The notes under the pieces are model-generated. The model did no database searches, was not told the origin of the DNA, and was given only the letters and a program-made list of their open reading frames with translations. Made by a program: the position numbers and the translations under genes. From an uncultured Dyadobacter sp. (GTDB lineage Bacteria > Bacteroidota > Bacteroidia > Cytophagales > Spirosomataceae), in NCBI RefSeq assembly GCF_946482605.1, contig NZ_CAMLSE010000001.1, positions 434,001-498,000 on the forward strand: a stretch of 64,000 nt of DNA, given 5' to 3'. This document shows positions 33,965 through 40,539 of the stretch, piece by piece. Position 1 is the stretch's first letter. The number at the start of each line of letters is the position of its first letter.

Positions 33965-35146
33965 CTATTGGAGGTGGATGTCCTGCCGGGTGAGGAACTC
34001 GCTGGGCGATAAGCCCGTATGCTTTTTGAAATTGCGATTGAAAGAAGTTTTGGAATTAAAGCCGCATTCGAAAGCCAGATGCAGCAAAGTGTACCTCTGG
34101 TTTTCATCAAGCACGGCAATCCGCATAAACTCTTCGATCCGCAGTGCATTAATGTAGTCGTAAAAACTCTTGTTCCCAATCATATTGATGACCTGAGAGA
34201 GGTGGTTGGCGTTGGTGCCCAGCTTTTCGGACAGCTGCATCAGGGTAAGTTCGGGGTCGGTGAAAAGCCGCTCACGTGCCATCAGGTTTTCCAGGTTTCC
34301 GTAAATAAGCAGAGCCACGTCCTGGCTCAACCCCGACCTCGCATATTTCGATTTCTCGCGGGCATCCTGCGGTGCATGGCTCACCTCAGCAATGGGTTCA
34401 GTAGCCGGCGCGTCGCCTGCCGCAATCGACGGCGCAGCGGAAATTTTGGGAACAGGATTTCCTCCTTCCCATGCTAGCCTGGACTGATCGGTAAAAATTC
34501 CCGTTTGCCGGATACCAAAATACCCTATGAAGCAAACAAATACCACGACGGTGCCGAAAATATAGGCCTCGTTGTCGAGGAAAATCGTTAGCCAGATCAC
34601 CGAAATCCCTGCAATAAGGTACCGCAGCCAGGTCAGGTTGATCTTTTCCGTATTAGAGAACTGCGCATCAATGCGCTTGCGATGCTTTTGCAGCCTGATC
34701 CACGAACACAGCGCATACGACACACCGGAAAGTACAATCGCATACAGCAGCAGCAACTGTCGCTGACTAAAACCCTCGCCTTCGTGCTGGTACACCCAGA
34801 TCTTCTGCCCGGGCGTCAATACATAAAATGGTGCAATATAGAGGTATGCCAAAGCCACAGGGACGAAATGCAGCAGGCGGTATCGCCGCCCCGGCGTCTG
34901 CGATGTAAGCTCGGAAGTGTACAGATACAGCAATGGGCCATACGCGAGCGGAAGGGGGATTTCAACACCCAACAGATATGGAAATTGAAGGTACTTCCCG
35001 CTCGTGACGGAATAGTAAAACCCCAGATGCACGCCGATCAGCAGCAACCAGATCAGCAGTGTGTAGTCGGCACTGGTCTTGTGGTGCTTGCCCCACAAAA
35101 TGACGGCCAGGAAAAAGGTAATAGCCAGACCTATCAGACTCAACAT
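33965..35146 (-). CDS. AraC-family regulator with N-terminal membrane domain
   Basis: 393 residues. Seven or eight hydrophobic segments cover about residues 1-220 (MLSLIGLAITFFLAVILWGK at the N-terminus), a polar linker of about 50 residues follows, and the C-terminal AraC DNA-binding domain contains LTLMQLSEKLGTNANHLSQV, FECGFNSKTSFNRNFKKHTG and LSPSEFLTRQ. This membrane-bound architecture is common in Bacteroidota and suggests that it senses an envelope signal. It reads toward the serine hydrolase operon 100 bp away and may control it. Confidence 0.92.
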   Translation of the reverse strand: MLSLIGLAITFFLAVILWGKHHKTSADYTLLIWLLLIGVHLGFYYSVTSGKYLQFPYLLGVEIPLPLAYGPLLYLYTSELTSQTPGRRYRLLHFVPVALAYLYIAPFYVLTPGQKIWVYQHEGEGFSQRQLLLLYAIVLSGVSYALCSWIRLQKHRKRIDAQFSNTEKINLTWLRYLIAGISVIWLTIFLDNEAYIFGTVVVFVCFIGYFGIRQTGIFTDQSRLAWEGGNPVPKISAAPSIAAGDAPATEPIAEVSHAPQDAREKSKYARSGLSQDVALLIYGNLENLMARERLFTDPELTLMQLSEKLGTNANHLSQVINMIGNKSFYDYINALRIEEFMRIAVLDENQRYTLLHLAFECGFNSKTSFNRNFKKHTGLSPSEFLTRQDIHLQ

Positions 35147-35206
35147 ATCATAGGATGGAAATCGAATGTCATTAACGCTGGCTAACTTAACGATTTTGCG
35201 CCAATC

Positions 35207-35497
35207 GTGCTACCGGCCCTCAAACCACTCGACAGCTTGCTCACAGACGCTTTGTCAATCCCGATCCGGGTACACGATCCGACCACATTTTATTTTCCGA
35301 TTCAAAAGTGTCCTTACCAATGGTTCTCCGAAGAAGCTTCCCATCGCATTGTCGGACAGCTGCCACCCCGCGATCTGCCTGGAATACATACACAGACAGG
35401 TTCATTTGCACCTTTGCCAAGCATGCGGGCAATAGGAAACCAAGCGGCATCTGACTTACTCGGCTGCATTGATCATAGCTCCATCGATTTCATTTAA
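35207..35497 (+). CDS. Hypothetical protein or fragment
   Basis: 96 codons from GTG 35207. The reading is protein-like (PTTFYFPIQKCPYQWFSEEA, LPPRDLPGIHTQTGSF) without low-complexity bias, but I recognise no family. Its stop is only five bases before the 46-bp repeat, which is itself the end of a decayed gene on the other strand. It may be a remnant. Confidence 0.25.
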   Translation: MLPALKPLDSLLTDALSIPIRVHDPTTFYFPIQKCPYQWFSEEASHRIVGQLPPRDLPGIHTQTGSFAPLPSMRAIGNQAASDLLGCIDHSSIDFI

Positions 35498-35501
35498 CCA
35501 T

Positions 35502-35547
35502 ACGGTGGCGGTTTAACTAGGTCATGACAGATTTTGGCGATAAATTT
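35502..35547 (-). repeat. 46-bp repeat, copy 2
   Basis: 80% identical to 9580-9625. The minus-strand reading KFIAKICHDLVKPPP followed by YG and a stop matches copy 1. An in-frame TAA directly precedes KFIAK, after LAC, so the upstream part of the gene is interrupted here. Confidence 0.65.
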
Positions 35548-35655
35548 TTAGCAGGCTAGTTCTCTTTGAATTATCTTCCGTTTATAAAAATGGAATATGT
35601 AGCGAGGAGATATGATGCTGAATGGATTGAAAATTAACCACTTAAAGATAAAATT

Positions 35656-36096
35656 ATGAGAGCAATTAATCCGTGGATCAATTTTAATGGCAATGCTGAA
35701 GAAGCTTTCACCTTTTACAAGTCAGTTTTTGGGGGCGAGTTCACAAAAATCATTCGCTTTGGCGACCTGGCGGGCCCTGATTTTCAGGTAGCAGAAAATG
35801 AAGCAAACAAAATAATGCACATCGCTTTGCCTATTGGTAAACACAATGTGTTAATCGCCAATGACATTCCCGAATTTATGGGACGGGTAAATGAGGATGA
35901 AAACAGGTCTAAAATATCCGTTAGCGCAGACAGCCGTGAAGAGGCGGACAAAATATTTAATGGACTATCGGCAGGTGGAGATATTGAGGGGCCCATTGAC
36001 GACAGCCCCTGGGGTACATACGCCGGAATGTTCCGGGACAAATATGGCATTGAATGGATTGTAGAATTTGACCCAAATGGCAATGGCCAGATTTAA
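35656..36096 (+). CDS. VOC (glyoxalase-fold) protein, PhnB-like
   Basis: 146 residues from ATG 35656. MRAINPWINFNGNAEEAFTF and YKSVFGGEFTKIIRFGD are the classic start of PhnB-like proteins in the vicinal-oxygen-chelate superfamily; HIALPIGKHNVLIANDIPEF, ISVSADSREEADKIFNGLSA and PWGTYAGMFRDKYGIEWIVE complete the fold. The metal-ligand pattern is incomplete, as is usual for this subgroup, so a metal-dependent enzyme role cannot be claimed. Monocistronic, with its own terminator. Confidence 0.93.
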   Translation: MRAINPWINFNGNAEEAFTFYKSVFGGEFTKIIRFGDLAGPDFQVAENEANKIMHIALPIGKHNVLIANDIPEFMGRVNEDENRSKISVSADSREEADKIFNGLSAGGDIEGPIDDSPWGTYAGMFRDKYGIEWIVEFDPNGNGQI

Positions 36097-36100
36097 CCGA

Positions 36101-36140
36101 AAACGAAACACTGTCACTTCTGGCAGTGTTTCGTTTTTTA
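36101..36140 (+). terminator. Intrinsic terminator after the VOC gene
   Basis: AAACGAAACACTG (36101-36113) pairs perfectly with CAGTGTTTCGTTT (36124-36136) around a 10-nt loop and is followed by T residues. It begins five bases after the stop codon. Confidence 0.9.
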
Positions 36141-36295
36141 TTTCCTGCCTGTGCATCAACGGATGCAAAATCGTAGCTACAAATCTGCCGGAAGTTCCCG
36201 GACAACTTACAGGCATTGCAATGGATATGGCCGGATGAGGTTGTTGCGCTCGTCGTTCTGACAATCCTTGCATTTACAATCAATAATGCGGCAGG

Positions 36296-36721
36296 CTAAT
36301 TTAGCTGTGCCAGGACCGCCGCCAGAATACCCATTGCCAGGCAGAGCGGTGTGTAATATTTCTGATCGTTTTTTCCGAACCTGGTGTGCTTCACTTTTCT
36401 GAAAAAACCTACATAATTAAAATCGCCGATAGCCCTGACAATAAATATGGCTGCGATAACCCAGAGGCCGTAATGGTCAAGCCAGACAGGGAGCGGCAGG
36501 TGAAGTAATCCTCCTTTCGACAAAACAAATATGCCTATTCCCAGCAGCCCGATCGCTACGATAAAACACGGAACGATGCCCGGCATATTCGCTTTGATCA
36601 TGTTGTCTTGCGTAGGAAAAACGCCTTTTGATCCCCAACGGCCGCCCACTCCCCAATAAAAATGGAGCCCGGACAGAAAGAGAAATATCAGGAAAAGAAC
36701 CAGTGATATAGTATATGCCAT
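36296..36721 (-). CDS. DUF3995-type membrane protein
   Basis: 141 residues from ATG 36721; the frame is open 60 codons further upstream, but that part crosses a strong inverted repeat and lacks protein character. MAYTISLVLFLIFLFLSGLH and FYWGVGGRWG with a downstream FPTQ are typical of DUF3995. Four transmembrane helices; conserved IRAIGDFNYVGFF-like turn (VRAIGDFNYVGFFRK). Function of the family is unknown. Confidence 0.85.
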   Translation of the reverse strand: MAYTISLVLFLIFLFLSGLHFYWGVGGRWGSKGVFPTQDNMIKANMPGIVPCFIVAIGLLGIGIFVLSKGGLLHLPLPVWLDHYGLWVIAAIFIVRAIGDFNYVGFFRKVKHTRFGKNDQKYYTPLCLAMGILAAVLAQLN

Positions 36722-36737
36722 TTTAATCAATTTTAAG

Positions 36738-36783
36738 GACCCATTCCGGTTGTTGTATCTAACAACAAATTCTGGAATGGGTC
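36738..36783 (-). promoter_or_regulatory. Nested inverted repeat upstream of the DUF3995 gene
   Basis: GACCCATTCC (36738-36747) pairs with GGAATGGGTC (36774-36783); inside, TGTTG and CAACA form a second stem. It begins 17 bp before the start codon, so it is in the leader or overlaps the promoter. It may be an operator or a mRNA hairpin. Confidence 0.5.
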
Positions 36784-36994
36784 TCGTGACAAAGTACGGT
36801 ACTTTAATACCAACTTCATTGTCAATGGGTGCCAGCCTTGCTAATACCCGGCTTGCATTTACAATTGTATGCGCTTTGTTACTGATTTTCGCCTCCTCCA
36901 ATCAAAGGTTTAGTGTGAGCATTTGACCCATGCAGCAAAGATTGCATATAAATGCCACCGGTAAAGCCGGCTTCACCATATTGTGCATAGCATC

Positions 36995-37591
36995 CTACCT
37001 GAGTGAGATAACCTGTCCGGTGCCGGCTCCGAATACGCTTTTCCTAAATCCGTATTCCAGCGTTTTCATCGAAGTCGGCACCTCTCCCGGAAAGTAGGGA
37101 AAGTACTGAGGCGAATCCTCGATGACGGTCGGGCTGACAGCATTGATGCGGACACCATTTTGCAGTTCGATCGCCGCTGCCCGCACGAACCCCTCGACAG
37201 CCCCGTTGGCGGCTGATGCGTTAGCGAAGTTGCGCTGGGGTTCGTGGGTCAAAGCGCCGGTGATCAGTGTAAATGAGCCATTCGGACTGATATGATGCTG
37301 GCCGATCAGGACCAGATTGATCTGCCCCATCATTTTGCCGTCAACGCCTTTTCTGAACGCTTTGTCGCCCAGGCGCTCCCATGGACCAACATAGGTCGGG
37401 CCGGCCGTACATATGAGCGCATCGAAACCGCCGATCAGTTTATACATATTTTCAATGGATTCCGGGTTGGCAATATCGACTTGAACGTCGCCGCTTCTCA
37501 GACTGGCTTGCACGATTTCGTGTTCTCCGCCGAACGCATTGACTAAATGTCTGCCCATGGTGCCCGAAGCACCCACAATGATGATTTTCAT
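36995..37591 (-). CDS. Short NAD(P)-binding SDR-like protein
   Basis: 198 residues from ATG 37591 (MKIIIVGASGTMGRHLVNAF). The Rossmann turn VGASGTMG and an SVDIAN-like Asp (VQVDIANPESIENMY) are present. ICTAGPTYVGPWERL replaces NNAG, FTLITGAL carries the usual Ser position as Thr-Gly, and ANASAANGAVEGFVRAAAIE lacks the Tyr-x3-Lys pair (Asn/Ala in place). RINAVSPTVIEDS is normal. It belongs to the short atypical SDRs whose activity is unclear. It is 21 nt downstream of a small membrane-protein gene and in line with an AraC gene. Confidence 0.9.
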   Translation of the reverse strand: MKIIIVGASGTMGRHLVNAFGGEHEIVQASLRSGDVQVDIANPESIENMYKLIGGFDALICTAGPTYVGPWERLGDKAFRKGVDGKMMGQINLVLIGQHHISPNGSFTLITGALTHEPQRNFANASAANGAVEGFVRAAAIELQNGVRINAVSPTVIEDSPQYFPYFPGEVPTSMKTLEYGFRKSVFGAGTGQVISLR

Positions 37592-37612
37592 GTCGTATGT
37601 AATAATCAAAAT

Positions 37613-37840
37613 TTATGATTCCAATTCTGTCTTTTTGCGCGCAAATCCGGCTATGTATTCCACTGCGGGCAGCCCTGCAAACACGGTCCATGGAACCAGG
37701 GCCAAGGTCAGGATGAATGTGCGCTGATACAGGGGCAACGGCGACAATGCCAGACCGAAATATTGGAGAAAGAGCGTGATGGATGGATAAATGACTATCC
37801 AGATCTTGAACGAGGCGATGGCCCTGGCGCGCATTTTCAT
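37613..37840 (-). CDS. Small membrane protein, unknown
   Basis: 75 residues from ATG 37840 (MKMRARAIASFKIWIVIYPS). Two hydrophobic helices (about 12-34 and 42-62) and a basic C-terminus (ARKKTELES). It precedes the SDR-like gene by 21 nt and follows the AraC gene by about 95 nt, so the three probably form one minus-strand unit. No family name; small two-helix proteins often accompany such SDRs in Bacteroidota. Confidence 0.7.
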   Translation of the reverse strand: MKMRARAIASFKIWIVIYPSITLFLQYFGLALSPLPLYQRTFILTLALVPWTVFAGLPAVEYIAGFARKKTELES

Positions 37841-37934
37841 GTTTTGCTGATTTGCGTACAATGTGACTTTAATGACGCAAAGGTATTTGGCCGACGGGGC
37901 TTCGGTGTAGGACAAAAATCCAGTTATACAGGAT

Positions 37935-38798
37935 TCAGGCGAAGTTTTGCCGGAAGAGTTCGGGGGTGTAACCTGTGTGTTTTTTAAAAAAACGGATGAA
38001 GTAGGAGACATCCTCATAGCCGAGGAGCCAGGCAATATGATTAATCTGATCGGAAGTGGCCAGCAGGTGTCTTTTGGCTTCCAGCAGTATATGATCGTTG
38101 ATCACCTCCGAGCAACGTTTTCCGAGTATGGTTTTGGTTACTGCATTGAGCTGATAGTTGCTGAGATTTAATGCATTGGCATAGTAGGATACTTCTTTGT
38201 GCTCTGAAATATGTAATTCCAGCATCGCCAATAGTTCTTCAAACCGATCTTGCAGATAACTTCCGCCTTCGTTAGCGACATTTTCAGGATTCTGACTTTG
38301 CCTCGCGAGCCGGATAAAAAAATTGCTCAGGCTGTTGTGAATTGCCTGCTGGTAGCCGTGCTCGCGGGTAGAAAACTCGTGGAAAATATCTCCGGCGGCC
38401 GAGTACAATTTTTCAAACCGCTCTGCTGCGACCGGGCAATGGTTTTTACTGCTTACTTTTCTAAAAATCCTGCTCCCTACTTGCTGCGCAGGATGGTGAA
38501 AATCTTTTCCAAATTGCATTAAATAGCCCGTCGAGCCCCTTTCCAGCGTCAGCTCATGAACCTGACCTGGTCGCATGAAAAACACCGTGTGGTCTTCGAC
38601 CGGATATTCTACAAAATCGATTGTATGCGTGCCGGCTGCTTTAAGAAGAACCAGAATGTAAAAGTAACTGTGCCGATGCAACGGCTGGACCATATGGGCA
38701 TCTGAAAGCAGCGAATCAATGGTCCGAACCTGAAAATTGCCGGCAAAATCAGTTTCATTAGCGTCGGCCTGGATATGTCTTACGGGTATGATTGCCAC
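37935..38798 (-). CDS. AraC-family regulator with cupin-type sensor domain
   Basis: 287 residues. The N-terminal AraC-binding cupin (about 25-150) contains PLHRHSYFYILVLLKAAGTH and HTVFFMRPGQVHEL. The C-terminal double HTH contains SEHKEVSYYANALNLSNYQL, TLGKR-like TILGKRCSEVIND, and INHIAWLLGYEDVSYFIRFF, KKHTGYTPELFRQNF. It is upstream of and co-directional with the small membrane-protein and SDR-like genes, so those are likely targets. Confidence 0.94.
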   Translation of the reverse strand: MAIIPVRHIQADANETDFAGNFQVRTIDSLLSDAHMVQPLHRHSYFYILVLLKAAGTHTIDFVEYPVEDHTVFFMRPGQVHELTLERGSTGYLMQFGKDFHHPAQQVGSRIFRKVSSKNHCPVAAERFEKLYSAAGDIFHEFSTREHGYQQAIHNSLSNFFIRLARQSQNPENVANEGGSYLQDRFEELLAMLELHISEHKEVSYYANALNLSNYQLNAVTKTILGKRCSEVINDHILLEAKRHLLATSDQINHIAWLLGYEDVSYFIRFFKKHTGYTPELFRQNFA

Positions 38799-39028
38799 TG
38801 TTAACTAAATTGGGAATTTGCATAAATATAGTAAACATCGGGCGTGTGCTACGTCGGGCGGCCGTGCTGTGAGAAGATCAAGCCGGTTCTGCAACATCTC
38901 CGAAAGTCATCGGGCGGGACAGGTTAAACAAAGCAATGACATCGGGTAGGATGTGACCCGTTTTAACTTTTGAATTTTTAGCCGGTAAAACGGCGACATT
39001 GACACTCCACATTCTCATTCGTTTACAA

Positions 39029-39619
39029 ATGAATCGAAAAGTCTTGATCGTCACCGGGGACGGTGGCGAAAGTTACGAAACACTTTATGCTGTGCACCGC
39101 TTTCAGGAAGCAGGCGATATTGCCGTGATTGCAGCCCCCAGCAAGCGCCGCCTTAACCTGGTAATGCACGATTTTGAACCAGGTTGGGATACGTATGTCG
39201 AGCGGCCCGGCTATTGTCTTGATGCAGATCTGACGATTGACGAGGTGGTGGTGGCCGATTATGACGCCGTTTTGCTGCTGGGCGGCCGTGCCCCAGAGTA
39301 CCTGCGCAATCACGCGGCGTTGTTGGAAGTGGTCCGTGAGTTTGACCGCCAAGGCAAATGGGTGTTTGCCATCTGCCACGGCATCCAGATTTTGGTTACA
39401 GCTGGATTGGCCCATGATCGAACACTAACTGCTTACGAACATGTACGTGCCGAAATCGAGATGGGCGGCGGCACCTATTCGACCCAACAGGCCGTCCGCG
39501 ACGGAAATATAGTGACAGGGCAGACCTGGCAATCACACCCCGAGTTCTACCGTGAAGTCTTTGTCTGTTTTAATCAGGTGTCAACTAATGTCACGGCTTT
39601 TGAAGATCAGCAATTGTAA
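39029..39619 (+). CDS. DJ-1/PfpI-family (class I glutamine-amidotransferase-like) protein
   Basis: 196 residues from ATG 39029 (MNRKVLIVTGDGGESYETLY); an earlier TTG at 38999 adds unlikely residues. Glu in the DGGESYE loop and the nucleophile elbow AICHGIQILVTAG with Cys-His are the DJ-1 signatures; LLLGGRAPEYLRNH and NIVTGQTWQSHPEFYREV follow the PfpI pattern. Members act as chaperone-like deglycases, proteases or hydratases; the specific role here is unknown. Divergent from the AraC gene at 37935-38798. Confidence 0.92.
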   Translation: MNRKVLIVTGDGGESYETLYAVHRFQEAGDIAVIAAPSKRRLNLVMHDFEPGWDTYVERPGYCLDADLTIDEVVVADYDAVLLLGGRAPEYLRNHAALLEVVREFDRQGKWVFAICHGIQILVTAGLAHDRTLTAYEHVRAEIEMGGGTYSTQQAVRDGNIVTGQTWQSHPEFYREVFVCFNQVSTNVTAFEDQQL

Positions 39620-39644
39620 TGTCAGTACTTGATCGGACAAGATA

Positions 39645-39680
39645 GTCAGCCGCCGGGGACTTCCTCCGGCGGCTGACAAA
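39645..39680. terminator. Bidirectional terminator between convergent genes
   Basis: GTCAGCCGCCGG (39645-39656) and CCGGCGGCTGAC (39666-39677) form a perfect 12-bp GC-rich stem with a 9-nt loop, placed between the PfpI stop (39619) and the phosphatase stop (39694). T-rich sequence is better on the minus-strand side. Confidence 0.8.
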
Positions 39681-39693
39681 TTCATCATTTGAA

Positions 39694-40512
39694 TTAAATT
39701 GTATACTTCTCTCTAAGTATCCTGGACTCACGTTCGCCAATACCCAGTTCCTTTTGCATGAATGCTTCCACGCTTCCGTATTCGGTTTTAAGCGAATTGA
39801 AAAAGATGTCCAGCAACTCCGGGCGAAGTTCCATCTTTTTGTTAAGCTGTTCTACGGTCATGCCGGTTTGCTCGGCCAGTGGCTTCATCATCCGACCCAT
39901 CATGGGGCGCAAGTATACGTTCGAAGCGGTAAAGTCTTCGTTGATCGTCTGGCGCGGTACACCGAGCGTGTACAGCAAAAGCGCTGTTGCCATTCCAGTG
40001 CGGTCGCGGCCACCGGTGCAATGGTAGAGCATGGAAGTAGTATCGTTCATGACCAGTAATTTCTGGAAAAGCGGTCGATAACGCTCCCCGAAATACTTGA
40101 TCCCGCCTTTTCCGTAAAATTCTTCCAGGAAACCTTCACCTTTGAACATTTTGCCCGTCTGCTCCTTCGACATCATTCCGTCGTCGCTGCCGGCCGGACT
40201 GAGGAGGTAATCGGTATTGGGCAACAAACGATCGGGCGCTTGCGCGGACTCCTGCTTACCGCGGAAATCGATAACGGTATGAATGTGTCTGGCACGGAGC
40301 GTGTCCAGGTCCGAAGGTGTAAGTCCCTGAATGGAGGCACTGCGGAATACCCGGTTCCATTTGACCTGACGACCGTCCGTGGTTTTATACCCGCCCACGT
40401 CCCTGAAATTGACTGCGCCGCGCATGTGAACCAGTCTCTGCGTGCTGTCGGCGAGTTGGCCGAATGAAACAACGGGGGCAAGTAACGTAAAAATGAGAAT
40501 GAGCTTTTTCAT
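39694..40512 (-). CDS. Secreted tyrosine-phosphatase-like protein (Y_phosphatase3 type)
   Basis: 272 residues; signal peptide MKKLILIFTLLAPVVSFGQL. NFRDVGGYKTTDG and VFRSASIQGLT are the N-terminal marks of the family, and YHCTGGRDRTGMATALLL supplies the C-x5-R phosphatase loop with Cys and Arg intact. The C-terminal helical part has MKPLAEQTGMTVEQLNKKME. Relatives hydrolyse phosphotyrosine, phosphoinositides or small phosphate esters; export points to an extracytoplasmic phosphoester. It starts 27 nt after the TonB-receptor gene, so both belong to one operon. Confidence 0.92.
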   Translation of the reverse strand: MKKLILIFTLLAPVVSFGQLADSTQRLVHMRGAVNFRDVGGYKTTDGRQVKWNRVFRSASIQGLTPSDLDTLRARHIHTVIDFRGKQESAQAPDRLLPNTDYLLSPAGSDDGMMSKEQTGKMFKGEGFLEEFYGKGGIKYFGERYRPLFQKLLVMNDTTSMLYHCTGGRDRTGMATALLLYTLGVPRQTINEDFTASNVYLRPMMGRMMKPLAEQTGMTVEQLNKKMELRPELLDIFFNSLKTEYGSVEAFMQKELGIGERESRILREKYTI

Positions 40513-40539
40513 GAAATGGTGTATTAAAATTGGATTTGT

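Larger units (their letters stand above)
35147..35655. other. Stretch between AraC and VOC genes
   Basis: 509 bp. It contains a possible small frame at 35207-35497 and the 46-bp repeat at 35502-35547, both listed separately. The last 100 bp form the AT-rich leader of the VOC gene. No RNA gene or terminator is visible. Confidence 0.45.
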
